Shown: positions 14,528 to 21,886 of the stretch, piece by piece | Layout of the letters: each line of letters opens with the position of its first letter | Numbering within the stretch: the first letter of the stretch is position 1 | Source: a virus | Reading direction: 5' to 3' (one strand) | Length of the DNA: 25,462 bases | IMG/VR virus record: IMGVR_UViG_3300021962_000590 | Span: 1 to 25,462 of that record | Translations under genes and position numbers: made by a program | The notes under the pieces: model-generated | Databases searched by the model: none | The model's input: only the letters and a program-made list of their open reading frames with translations | Told to the model about the DNA's origin: nothing

Positions 14528-14557
14528 AATATAGCAAATACGCTATAAATAAAGCAA
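14528..14557 (-). promoter_or_regulatory. Promoter for the gene at 14265-14468
   Basis: On the minus strand TTGCTT (14557-14552) is followed after 18 bases by TATATT (14533-14528), with TGC immediately before the -10 box. The spacer sequence closely matches that of the promoter at 998-1027. Confidence 0.75.
14532..14545. promoter_or_regulatory. Candidate operator, copy 3 (TAGCAAATACGCTA)
   Basis: A 14-bp palindrome with TAGC/GCTA arms has the same offset from the -10 box as the copies at 1002 and 10085. Confidence 0.5.
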
Positions 14558-14585
14558 TGGATTTGTAAATAAAAAGAAAAATAAG

Positions 14586-14614
14586 TTGCTTTTCTCTCGT
14601 AAAATAATTAGATT
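14586..14614 (+). promoter_or_regulatory. Promoter for the packaging operon
   Basis: TTGCTT (14586-14591), a 17-base spacer and TAGATT (14609-14614) lie 25 bases before the first packaging gene. Unlike the three leftward promoters it has no palindrome, so it may be under different control. Confidence 0.65.
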
Positions 14615-14638
14615 AAAGAAAAAATTATTAGGGTTAAG

Positions 14639-15070
14639 ATGGCTGAATATAAATATAATAGTTATGTAATAAGCAATTTAGCAAAAAGCTTGCGAACATG
14701 GGCTGATAATGATGATTCATACATACTCTTAGAGTGGATGAATGCTAATAAACTGCTCTACGAGCAGCTCTGGGACTTCAAGAAAAAGAGTGATGAATTC
14801 GCAAAGGCGGTTAACTATGCTAAACAGCGTATTTCAGTGCGTTTACACAAGAGACTTGCTGAGAATAAAATTAACGCAAGTTACTATCATCGCATTATAC
14901 GTATGTACGATACTGGATTAGAAAGAAAAGAAGACGAAGATAAAGAGCTAGAGTACAAGCTAAAAGCTAAATATGAGACGAAAGAGAGTGCGAATAACGT
15001 TGTAGTTAACGTTGCAGACTATAAAAACGTTGAGATTGAGAAGAAAACAAAGAAGCGTAAAAATGATTGA
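14639..15070 (+). CDS. Putative terminase small subunit, 143 aa
   Basis: It is the first gene of the packaging operon. The protein is helical and charged: ISNLAKSLRTWADNDDSYIL, then a second unit LLYEQLWDFKKKSDEFAKAV followed by KQRISVRLHKRLAENKINAS. The layout (short helical DNA-binding unit, central helices, charged tail KKTKKRKND) and position five genes upstream of the large terminase fit small terminases, which recognise the packaging site. No motif is diagnostic, so the call is by pattern and context. It overlaps the next gene by 8 bases. Confidence 0.6.
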   Translation: MAEYKYNSYVISNLAKSLRTWADNDDSYILLEWMNANKLLYEQLWDFKKKSDEFAKAVNYAKQRISVRLHKRLAENKINASYYHRIIRMYDTGLERKEDEDKELEYKLKAKYETKESANNVVVNVADYKNVEIEKKTKKRKND

Positions 15071-15245
15071 TTTAGACATTACGTTAAAAAGCATAGATTG
15101 CACGTATAAGCAAAGCTTTATTGTTTCACGAGACATTAGCTTAAGTGAAGAAAGCGAAGAGCTAAAAGAGCTTGTAAAAAGCGCGCAAAGCAATGCTAAA
15201 TTTGTTGCTGATACAATTACTATTAAGCTTTCTTTTAAGTTGTGA
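15063..15245 (+). CDS. Small hypothetical protein, 60 aa
   Basis: The ATG overlaps the end of the putative small terminase gene. The product begins with a beta-like stretch (IDLDITLKSIDCTY), then an acidic helix (SEESEELKELVKSAQS), and ends TITIKLSFKL. I recognise no family. Packing within the packaging operon supports a real gene. Confidence 0.55.
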   Translation: MIDLDITLKSIDCTYKQSFIVSRDISLSEESEELKELVKSAQSNAKFVADTITIKLSFKL

Positions 15246-15309
15246 CGAATTTCTTGCAAAAAAGAAACAAGCTTATTAAAGTGTAGCTACAAACAAATTA
15301 AGTGAAATT

Positions 15310-15507
15310 ATGGCTTGGATTGATGTAGAAGAAGAAAAACCTGTGCTTAAACATATGCTAGAAAATTATGAGCTCGTCTCAGACAGCGTACTAATTAGAA
15401 TCGCAGATGAGTTTCATGTTGCAAGATATTCTGAATATGATAAGTGGATTTTAGATAGTACCAAAAATTATTTGTACGGAGTAGAGAGTTGGAAAAAGAT
15501 ATCTTAA
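15310..15507 (+). CDS. Small protein resembling DUF551, 65 aa
   Basis: The pattern W-I-D-V-E-E-E-K-P near the start, then SVLIRIADEFHVARYSEYDK and the end YGVESWKKI, follows the shape of the short DUF551 phage domain (W-I-x-V...P...V-L-V...A-x-Y...V-x-x-W). That family is widespread in phages and has no known activity. The match is by eye. It lies between two hypothetical genes of the packaging operon and its end overlaps the next start by 19 bases. Confidence 0.6.
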   Translation: MAWIDVEEEKPVLKHMLENYELVSDSVLIRIADEFHVARYSEYDKWILDSTKNYLYGVESWKKIS

Positions 15508-15866
15508 CTTTTATTGAAGTTGATAAAAACATACTGTCTAATTTAAAAAACGTTGCACGCTTAGAATGCTCAATAGATGAATCGCATTATACACTTAATG
15601 TGAAAGCATTTGTTGAAGTTGTAGATACTTGCAAAGAATATAACTTAGCTCATTACTTTTTTTTCTTTCCGCATAATCCCTTGAGAGCACTTGTAGAAGA
15701 AAATAAATCTGCGCAAATAAAACAATTTTGCAGTAAGTTTCTTGAAAGGATTGTTACGTTTAAAAAAAGATTTGTGTCGCAAGACGATATTGACGAGCTG
15801 TTTTTAGAGCTGCTAGAAGAATTAAGCCAAAGAGAGTTCTACACACAAGTTTATAAGAGAGTATGA
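15489..15866 (+). CDS. Hypothetical protein, 125 aa, TTG start
   Basis: The likely start is TTG at 15489, with GGAG about 6 bases upstream and no ATG in a suitable place. The protein is mixed alpha/beta with an aromatic stretch (LAHYFFFFPHNPLRALVEEN) and a long C-terminal helix (DDIDELFLELLEELSQREF). It is not a clear membrane protein. It overlaps the large terminase start by 4 bases (ATGA), so translation is coupled. The role is unknown; a packaging accessory role is suggested only by position. Confidence 0.6.
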   Translation: MEKDILTFIEVDKNILSNLKNVARLECSIDESHYTLNVKAFVEVVDTCKEYNLAHYFFFFPHNPLRALVEENKSAQIKQFCSKFLERIVTFKKRFVSQDDIDELFLELLEELSQREFYTQVYKRV

Positions 15867-17161
15867 CGATAAATTTGCCTCACAACTATAAGCCAAGGGC
15901 ATATCAGTTGCCAATCTTGAAGGCTCTAGATAACGGCGTAAAGCGTGCCGTTTGGGTCGTGCACAGGCGAGGGGGCAAAGATGTCACGATACTTAACTAT
16001 GTCATCAAAGAGCTAGCTAAAAGTACTAAAACTTGCTTCTATGTGTTTCCTTCATACGCGCAAGCAAAGAAAGCTATTTGGGATGCAATTAATAGCGATG
16101 GTTTTCGAATCATAGACTACATACCGACGCAAATTATTGCTCAAAAGAACGCTCAAGAAATGAAAGTACGCTTTAAAAATGGCTCTCTTTTACAGCTTAT
16201 AGGCTCTGACAACATCGACAGCATAGTAGGAACCAACCCATCAATTATTGTGTTCTCTGAGTATGCTTTGCAAGATCCAAGCGCATGGGACTACTTGAGG
16301 CCAATCCTGAAGGTCAATAAAGGCGTTGCTATCTTCATATCTACGCCAAGAGGGCGTAATCACTTTTGGGACATGTTTAGGCTTGCACGAGATAACGAAG
16401 AATGGTTTTGCGAGCTTCTCACAGTTGAAGACACAGATGTTTTGACTCAAGAAGACATTGAGCAAGAACGTAAAGAAAACATGAGCGAAGAGCTTATTCA
16501 ACAGGAATATTATTGCAGTTTCGATAGGGGTGTCGAGGGCTCATACTACGCTAAACTACTGCTAAAGATGGAACAGCAGGGGCGAATTACAGAGCTATTC
16601 TACGATGAGTACAAAGTGGTTCATACAGCATGGGATTTAGGTTGGGACGACTCAACAGCTGTTATATTCTTTCAAATAGACGCAGGAAGCGTAAAGATAA
16701 TTGACTACGAAGAACACAATAACAAGACTTTAGCGCAAATGAAGTCTATAATAGCTTCAAAGCCCTACCGATACGGATATAACCTTTTTCCGCACGATGT
16801 AGAGCAGATTGACGGACTTTCTACAGGATGCACACGTAGAGAGATACTAGAAGACTTGCAAATACCTGTGACTACTGTGAAGCGTAATCTCATTGCTGAT
16901 GGCATTGAAAGCGTCAAAGCTCTCATGTCATCTAGATTAATGATTAGCACACGATGCGATAAACTGCTAAAGGCTATCGAAAGTTATCATAAAGACTATG
17001 ATATGAAGAACAAAGTCTATAGCAATAAGCCAAGGCATGACTGGTCTTCTCATGCATGCGATGCCCTAAGGTATATGTCGGAAGGCCTTTCTTTAATTAA
17101 TGCTGCTCAAGGTAGCGTAGAAAACGACTATAAAGCACTTAGAAACTTCTGGGGATCTTAG
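15863..17161 (+). CDS. terL: Terminase large subunit, 432 aa
   Basis: The packaging motor ATPase and headful or end-cutting nuclease. The ATPase part has an adenine-binding region (YKPRAYQLPIL), a variant Walker A VVHRRGGKD, Walker B IIVFSEYAL with its catalytic Glu, and a coupling motif FISTPRGRNHFW. The RNase H-like nuclease part begins WDLGWDDSTAVIFF (first Asp), continues with a central block FPHDVEQIDG, and ends HDWSSHACDALRYM with the final Asp. Length is normal. The Walker A lacks the usual G-K-T/S because K is followed by D, a variation tolerated in some phage terminases. Confidence 0.93.
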   Translation: MTINLPHNYKPRAYQLPILKALDNGVKRAVWVVHRRGGKDVTILNYVIKELAKSTKTCFYVFPSYAQAKKAIWDAINSDGFRIIDYIPTQIIAQKNAQEMKVRFKNGSLLQLIGSDNIDSIVGTNPSIIVFSEYALQDPSAWDYLRPILKVNKGVAIFISTPRGRNHFWDMFRLARDNEEWFCELLTVEDTDVLTQEDIEQERKENMSEELIQQEYYCSFDRGVEGSYYAKLLLKMEQQGRITELFYDEYKVVHTAWDLGWDDSTAVIFFQIDAGSVKIIDYEEHNNKTLAQMKSIIASKPYRYGYNLFPHDVEQIDGLSTGCTRREILEDLQIPVTTVKRNLIADGIESVKALMSSRLMISTRCDKLLKAIESYHKDYDMKNKVYSNKPRHDWSSHACDALRYMSEGLSLINAAQGSVENDYKALRNFWGS

Positions 17162-17279
17162 CAAGCTAGCGCACTTTATTTGTTTTTTGTTTTGAGCTGT
17201 ATGAACGAATGCTAGCTTGCGATTTAACAAGCAATTAGATACGATAGGATCGGTTAAAGTGCGGGTTCCGCGTGAGGTA
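17161..17279. other. Structured intergenic region between terminase and portal genes
   Basis: A perfect 10-bp inverted repeat GCAAGCTAGC (17161-17170) / GCTAGCTTGC (17211-17220) encloses 40 bases; a further 60 bases follow before a terminator. No open frame is supported. It could be a small non-coding RNA or the folded 3' end of the terminase mRNA. Confidence 0.5.
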
Positions 17280-17307
17280 GGGTCTAATTAATTTTAGGCC
17301 CTTTTTT
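17280..17307 (+). terminator. Rho-independent terminator after the packaging genes
   Basis: GGGTCTAA (17280-17287) pairs with TTAGGCCC (17294-17301), with one G-T pair, followed by six T. It separates the terminase and portal transcripts. Confidence 0.8.
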
Positions 17308-17308
17308 A

Positions 17309-17337
17309 TTGCATCTGTAATTTTCTTTTGAGATATT
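17309..17337 (+). promoter_or_regulatory. Candidate promoter for the portal operon
   Basis: TTGCAT (17309-17314) is followed after 17 bases by GATATT (17332-17337), directly after the terminator and 22 bases before the portal start. The -10 box is imperfect. Confidence 0.5.
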
Positions 17338-17358
17338 AAGCTAAAAGATAAAGGTACT

Positions 17359-19443
17359 ATGCGCAATAACGATCCACTATTCTGGCCCAATTCTTCTTTC
17401 TCTCAATCGCTTCGTCAAAGTATGGAGAAGAACTATACTGACTCTATAAACATACTACAAACGCAATGGTATCAAGCTGATCTAGACGATCGCTTTGCAA
17501 TGTCTGATCAAGACCTCTGGGGCTTGATATTTCCGGGTGTTGCTACATACAGAAGAAAGATTTTCAACTTTAACTTGATCAATCGTGTTGTGCAGATGAT
17601 TTCAGGGTATCAGAGAAGGAATCGCAAGTCTACTGTATGCATTCCAACACTGTCACCGATGCAAAAGACAGCTGACCAGCTTACCAAATGTTTGTATCAC
17701 GTTCACAACCAAGCAGGAGCTTATCAGGTATACTCTGATGCATTTGAAAAAGGTGCGCTTACTCAAGGTATAGGGCTCATAAGCATTTACAAAGATACAA
17801 CAAACGATCCTGTTAGCGGCGATATCAAGGTTAAATATGTAGATTTTAAAAGCATATTGATTGATCCCTACTTTAGATGCCACGACTTAAGCGATTGTAG
17901 GTACGTTTGGACAAGACAATTCTTTGATAGGCAAGAAGCTTCTTTACTATATCCTCAGTTTGCTGATGAAATTCTTAGTATGCCGAAAGGCACGTATAGA
18001 GATGATAAGTTTTATTACATGCCTGAAGTCTATCAAATACAATTTCCGAACCTCATAGCCTTCGATGAGTATTGGTATTTGTCGCAACGTGAAGCGGTTT
18101 ATTTAGTTGATAAAGAAACTGAAGAGTGTCAAGAATGGGAAGGCACAGACGAAGACTTTAAGATGATCAAAATACAGTTTAAAGATCGCTTAAAAATAAT
18201 AAAGAAAAACAAGCCGACAGTTAGAAGAGCAATAATAATTAACGATCGAGTACTTATAGATGAACCAAACCCCTACGGTCTCGATAGATACCCTTACGTA
18301 CCGTTTTTAGCGTACTTCTCACCAAACACACCATACTACGCATACAAGTTTAGAGGGGTTGTGAGGGACCTTAGGGACGCTCAGTACTTATTTGGACGTT
18401 TAAAGGTAACTTCGCTTGATATACTAGAAAGTCAACAAATGGGTCTTAAAGTAAAGAAAGGGGCTCTTGTTACTCCTGATGATGCTCTGAACCAAGGCAA
18501 TGGACGTGTTTTATCGATAGATCCTAAGTTTCAAATGTCTGACGTAGAGCCAATGCCGATCATTCCGCCTGCGCCGACGATGATACAAATGGAAGAGCAG
18601 CTAAAAACATTAGTAATGGAGATCTCTGGCGTCAACGAAGAGCTTCTTGGTTCGGCTGTAGATGATAAAGCTGGCATTCTATCAATGCTACGCCAAGGTG
18701 CAGGCCTTACAACACTTCAAAAGCTATTTGATCAGTTTGATGAGTCCCAAAGGCTGTGTGGAGATATCATTATAGAGATGATACAGAAAAATTGGACTTA
18801 CGGAAAAATAAAAAGAATCATAGGTGAAGAGCCTACAGCTGAATTTGACAACAAAGCGTTTTTTAAATATGGCTGTAAAGTAGTTCCAGGTGTGTTAACC
18901 GAATCTCAAGCGCAATTAGAAGTGCAACAGTTGCTTTATGCTAAAGAAATGGGCGCGCCCATTGAATGGTCTGACATACTTCCAAAGATGACAATACAAG
19001 GTAAAGATGAACTGCTTGAAAAAGTTAAAGCTCGGGAAGTTGGTCAAGCGCAACAAGCGCAAGCAATGGCTCAATTGCAAATGCAACAGCTTGCCGGCGA
19101 CAATGCAATGAAACAAGGCTACTCACAAGCTCAACAAAGCTTAGCAGCAGAAAGAATGGCTAAGATACAACTTGATCAAACACTTAACTTTGAACGATTG
19201 AATAGAGCAGAAGAAGATAAAACAGGCGCAACACTCAATTTAGTTAAAGCAATAAAAGAAATACAAAATATTGATTTAGACCAATTTCAGAAAGCGTTAT
19301 CTATAGTACAATCAATTGAACAAAAGAATGAGCAAGCAGTGCAGCAATCAATACAGATGCAGCAACCGAGCCCGCAATTACAATTACCGCAAGAACAACA
19401 AACACAACAACTCCAAGAGGCGAATTATGGACAAACTATCTAA
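17359..19443 (+). CDS. Portal protein, P22-like, 694 aa
   Basis: It forms the ring at the capsid vertex through which DNA enters and leaves. The order of conserved blocks fits the P22-type portal family: NFNLINRVVQMISGYQRRNR near residue 70, then FKSILIDPYFRCHDLSDCRY, EYWYL, PNPYGLDRYPYVPFLAYFSP, RGVVRDLRDAQYLFGRLK, ISGVNEELLGSAVDDKAGIL, and FDQFDESQRLCGDIIIEMIQ. Residues about 575-694 are a Gln-rich helical tail, as expected for the barrel of this family. Length is normal. The start has AAAGG about 6 bases upstream. The next small gene begins inside its 3' end. Confidence 0.92.
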   Translation: MRNNDPLFWPNSSFSQSLRQSMEKNYTDSINILQTQWYQADLDDRFAMSDQDLWGLIFPGVATYRRKIFNFNLINRVVQMISGYQRRNRKSTVCIPTLSPMQKTADQLTKCLYHVHNQAGAYQVYSDAFEKGALTQGIGLISIYKDTTNDPVSGDIKVKYVDFKSILIDPYFRCHDLSDCRYVWTRQFFDRQEASLLYPQFADEILSMPKGTYRDDKFYYMPEVYQIQFPNLIAFDEYWYLSQREAVYLVDKETEECQEWEGTDEDFKMIKIQFKDRLKIIKKNKPTVRRAIIINDRVLIDEPNPYGLDRYPYVPFLAYFSPNTPYYAYKFRGVVRDLRDAQYLFGRLKVTSLDILESQQMGLKVKKGALVTPDDALNQGNGRVLSIDPKFQMSDVEPMPIIPPAPTMIQMEEQLKTLVMEISGVNEELLGSAVDDKAGILSMLRQGAGLTTLQKLFDQFDESQRLCGDIIIEMIQKNWTYGKIKRIIGEEPTAEFDNKAFFKYGCKVVPGVLTESQAQLEVQQLLYAKEMGAPIEWSDILPKMTIQGKDELLEKVKAREVGQAQQAQAMAQLQMQQLAGDNAMKQGYSQAQQSLAAERMAKIQLDQTLNFERLNRAEEDKTGATLNLVKAIKEIQNIDLDQFQKALSIVQSIEQKNEQAVQQSIQMQQPSPQLQLPQEQQTQQLQEANYGQTI

Positions 19444-19621
19444 AGCAGGATACGTTAACGGCGATATGTCTCCGCACGTATCAGATTATCAAAAACCAAT
19501 GAATGCATTTGCAGAAAGCCAGTATGGCACAACTACAGATTACATCGCTAGACAAGATAGACATCAAGAAGGCATGGCTAAAGATATTAGAAAGCAATCT
19601 TATAAAGGCAGATATTCATGA
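19427..19621 (+). CDS. Small hypothetical protein, 64 aa
   Basis: The start at 19427 follows AAGAGG and overlaps the end of the portal gene by 17 bases. The product is hydrophilic (MDKLSKAGYVNGDMSPHVSD, then FAESQYGTTTDYIARQDRHQ) and ends basic, with no known motif. Its stop overlaps the next ATG (ATGA). It may be a minor virion or assembly protein; this is inferred from position only. Confidence 0.6.
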   Translation: MDKLSKAGYVNGDMSPHVSDYQKPMNAFAESQYGTTTDYIARQDRHQEGMAKDIRKQSYKGRYS

Positions 19622-19797
19622 TTAAGCAAAAGCCAAAAAAAATGGCTTGCAAAGTGCCTGTGCAAAAAGGCTCAATTGATGCTGATCCCGTTACAATGGC
19701 TATGGAGACTTTTGATCAAAAAGTTTATGGCGATAAAAAAGATCAGCAATCGAGACGAAGTGCGCAAAAGCCAAAATTAAAGATGCCAAAAAAATAG
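19618..19797 (+). CDS. Small basic hypothetical protein, 59 aa
   Basis: The ATG overlaps the stop of the previous gene (ATGA) and the frame runs to the stop at 19795-19797. The protein is Lys-rich at both ends (MIKQKPKKMACKVPVQKGS and QKPKLKMPKK) with a short acidic middle (DADPVTMAMETFD). I recognise no family. The gene is small but the overlap and the terminator 33 bases past the stop support it. Confidence 0.55.
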   Translation: MIKQKPKKMACKVPVQKGSIDADPVTMAMETFDQKVYGDKKDQQSRRSAQKPKLKMPKK

Positions 19798-19830
19798 CTG
19801 TCATGTATAGTCAGAGACTTTGAATAATTC

Positions 19831-19863
19831 GAGGTATAATTTAGATAGTTATACCTCTTTTTT
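19831..19863 (+). terminator. Rho-independent terminator before the Hc1-like gene
   Basis: GAGGTATAA (19831-19839) pairs with TTATACCTC (19849-19857) around a 9-base loop, followed by six T. It comes only about 20 bases before the Hc1-like start, leaving little room for a separate promoter. Confidence 0.85.
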
Positions 19864-19881
19864 AACTTATAGGAATCTCTG

Positions 19882-20178
19882 ATGGCTAAGAAAAAAGAAT
19901 GCAAAACACTAGTACAAGACACTGATAAACTTGTAACTATCACAAACGAAATTTTAGAAACTCTAAAATTTATTGAAGGCGAACTTATTTGTAACTTAAA
20001 CAAGAAGTACAATTATGCAGCTGCACAGCGCGTAAGAGTAGCCTCCATACATCTTACACGCATTTTAAAAGAATATAGAAAAGAAAGCTTAGCATTCGCT
20101 AAAAAGAAACCGAAAATAGAACTTCCACAAGTATGCGAAAAAGCTAAAGGTAAAAATGGAAAATCTAAGTGCGCATAA
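19882..20178 (+). CDS. Histone H1-like protein of the Hc1 family, 98 aa
   Basis: Hc1 proteins bind and condense DNA; in Chlamydia they compact the nucleoid of elementary bodies and silence transcription. The diagnostic block is YAAAQRVRVASIHLTRILKE followed by YRKESLAFAKKKPK (residues about 45-77). It matches my recollection of chlamydial Hc1 (A-A-A-Q-R-V-R-T-x-S-I-K-L...Y-R-K-E-S). The N-terminal helix (residues 13-38) is also in place. The basic C-terminal tail is short compared with cellular Hc1. It starts at ATG with TAGGAA before it, and its end overlaps the next gene by 23 bases. It may compact phage DNA or alter host transcription. Confidence 0.85.
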   Translation: MAKKKECKTLVQDTDKLVTITNEILETLKFIEGELICNLNKKYNYAAAQRVRVASIHLTRILKEYRKESLAFAKKKPKIELPQVCEKAKGKNGKSKCA

Positions 20179-20713
20179 AAGCGAACCTGAATTTGAAAAC
20201 CAAAGCTTAATTGATCCCTCACGTAAAACCGTGGGGGCAATATATCGTGATGCTCAGATAGAAAACAAAAAAGATCTTGAAGGCGCAACCGTAGCAGATG
20301 TTGGCAAAATGTTTTTGAAAAGCTTTGTAGATGATTTAAATGAGGCTTTGCAATCAGATCCGTTTAATGGCAAACCTTTTTACGTGCAAGTATACGAAAA
20401 GTGGGACTATCAAATGGAAAAGGCTTTACGTCGAATGCTTAACAAATTTGCCTTTAGGCCATATCCTGAAGCTGGCACCGCTGTTTTTTGGACTGATCCT
20501 AGTACACATGAAGTTAGATTTTGTTGGGATCTTCCGCACCCCGCTGAAATGCACAATATTTTGGCAAATGAACTTTTATTCCCTCATGAGCTTGTAACAC
20601 AGCTTAAAGCATGGAAACGCATTGATTTGTATCACTTTGGCTTCCACAAGAACATGATGGGCGACTGGGAAGCTAATCCAAAATGGAAAGATAAAACATT
20701 AGCTCAATGCTAA
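20156..20713 (+). CDS. Conserved phage hypothetical protein, 185 aa
   Basis: It starts inside the end of the Hc1-like gene, after AAAGGTAAAA. Residues 30-110 are helical (VADVGKMFLKSFVDDLNEAL, EKWDYQMEKALRRMLNKFAF). Residues about 115-175 form a characteristic aromatic block: VFWTDPSTHEVRFCWDLPH, MHNILANEL, LVTQLKAWKRIDLYHFGF. I believe similar proteins accompany portal and capsid genes in podovirus-like genomes, but I cannot name the family or its function. It is the last gene before the leftward zinc-binding gene. Confidence 0.65.
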   Translation: MENLSAHKSEPEFENQSLIDPSRKTVGAIYRDAQIENKKDLEGATVADVGKMFLKSFVDDLNEALQSDPFNGKPFYVQVYEKWDYQMEKALRRMLNKFAFRPYPEAGTAVFWTDPSTHEVRFCWDLPHPAEMHNILANELLFPHELVTQLKAWKRIDLYHFGFHKNMMGDWEANPKWKDKTLAQC

Positions 20714-20714
20714 T

Positions 20715-21059
20715 TTAAAGCTTAAGCTTTCTCCAGTCAACTTGAGGCGCATTTATTTTGTGCCTCCAATTACCTGCAATATTTAGTCTATTTCCCTCTT
20801 CTGCACATTTCTCAGAGCAAAATTTCCAGCGCCTGCCTTTGACAATAGTTTTACAAATCAAACATTTCTTGTCAGGTTCATCTAGAATAGTTTTTTTCAT
20901 TTTATTTTGATAAGTACACTTATTACAGATAGTATCATCTCTTCCCATTAGGTGTAAAAAATTAGACGGTTCTTTGTCTACGCTACATTGTGAACAGATC
21001 ACATACACCCCCGGGTAAAATTTATCTAGAAAATAAAATTTTCTGGTGTTACATAGCAA
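20715..21059 (-). CDS. Cys-rich zinc-binding protein on the opposite strand, about 114 aa
   Basis: It interrupts the rightward virion operon in antisense. Two pairs CSQC...CNKC form one likely zinc site (residues about 22-50); a second site is CLIC...CSEKC (about 68-85), the MYM/HNH-style ribbon. After it comes NIAGNWRHKINAP. The start is uncertain: TTG at 21059 gives the full length and a GTG some 17 codons inside is an alternative; no strong ribosome site is seen. The double zinc ribbon resembles homing-endonuclease-like phage genes, which often sit alone between virion genes, but the catalytic histidines cannot be assigned. It is therefore called only as zinc-binding. Confidence 0.6.
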   Translation of the reverse strand: MLCNTRKFYFLDKFYPGVYVICSQCSVDKEPSNFLHLMGRDDTICNKCTYQNKMKKTILDEPDKKCLICKTIVKGRRWKFCSEKCAEEGNRLNIAGNWRHKINAPQVDWRKLKL

Positions 21060-21061
21060 TT

Positions 21062-21086
21062 AAAAAAGAAACAATCGTTCTTTTTT
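21062..21086. terminator. A/T hairpin between the zinc gene and the scaffold gene
   Basis: AAAAAAGAA (21062-21070) pairs with TTCTTTTTT (21078-21086) around a 7-base loop. It could stop rightward transcription, but an all A/T stem is weak. A TTGTAA (21091-21096) beyond it might be part of a promoter for the scaffold and capsid genes. Confidence 0.4.
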
Positions 21087-21153
21087 CTGGTTGTAACGTG
21101 TCTCACCAACACATAACACGGCTGTTAATGGCTCGCCACCAAAAGGAAAATTC

Positions 21154-21873
21154 ATGGAAGAAGCTCCAAACGAATACGAGGAAGTCGTTGAACCTCAAGC
21201 TCAAGACCATGAGGAAGCGATTAATGCTCCTCAAGCTAGTTCTAAAAGCCAAGACGATTGGCAAGAGAAAAACTGGCGAGAGATGCGTAGATCGCACGAT
21301 GAACTCAAGCAGATCGCTAGATCGCAAGCAGAGATTATCGAACAACTAAAGCAACAACTGACACCTAAAGAAGTAGATGAATTTGAAGGCATAGCCGACG
21401 ATGACTATCTACCTGTGGGCAAAGTTAAGCAGTTAGTTGAAAAGAAAGCTCGTGCAATTGTTCAAGCAGAAACTCAAAAGATTTTGCAACAACAAGAGCA
21501 AGCAAACTTTCTAGATAAGCTCAAAAGGCAATACGGCGACTTTGACGACATCGTTAACCAAGAAACATTAGCAATTTTAGAGAAACAAGACCCTGATTTA
21601 GCGGAAACCATTGCAGGACTGAAAGACCCCTATAAAATCGGTCTACAGTCTTACAAGTACATCAAGGCTCTTGGTATTGCTGATAAAGTGCCACAAGCAC
21701 GCCGTGTTGCAGAAGTAGACAAGAAGATTGAGAAGAACGCTAAAACCGTTCAAACACCTCAAGCGTACGATAAGAGGCCTATGGCTCAAGCCTTCAAAAC
21801 TACTGACGCAGAAAGGGCAGCAATTTACAAAGAGATGATGGAATACGCTTCAAGGTCTGGTTACTCTTACTAA
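21154..21873 (+). CDS. Putative scaffolding protein, 239 aa
   Basis: It lies directly upstream of the capsid gene, 13 bases apart, with AAAAGGAAAA before its ATG. The protein is acidic at the N-terminus (MEEAPNEYEEVVEPQAQDHE) and then almost wholly helical and Gln/Glu/Lys-rich, with long coiled-coil stretches (residues about 35-75 and 85-125: QAEIIEQLKQQL, ARAIVQAETQKILQQQEQAN). It ends with a basic-to-amphipathic C-terminal helix (DAERAAIYKEMMEYASRSGY). This is the profile of phage scaffolds, which guide coat assembly and are later expelled. The call is by context and composition. Confidence 0.8.
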   Translation: MEEAPNEYEEVVEPQAQDHEEAINAPQASSKSQDDWQEKNWREMRRSHDELKQIARSQAEIIEQLKQQLTPKEVDEFEGIADDDYLPVGKVKQLVEKKARAIVQAETQKILQQQEQANFLDKLKRQYGDFDDIVNQETLAILEKQDPDLAETIAGLKDPYKIGLQSYKYIKALGIADKVPQARRVAEVDKKIEKNAKTVQTPQAYDKRPMAQAFKTTDAERAAIYKEMMEYASRSGYSY

Positions 21874-21886
21874 CTAAGAGAGAACT

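Noticed and set aside
17221-17280. tRNA gene in the terminase-portal gap
   Set aside because: A GGGTTCC-like stretch is present but no cloverleaf or acceptor stem can be folded.
20013-20288. Leftward frame opposite the Hc1-like gene
   Set aside because: It is the complement of a recognised gene and has no start signals.
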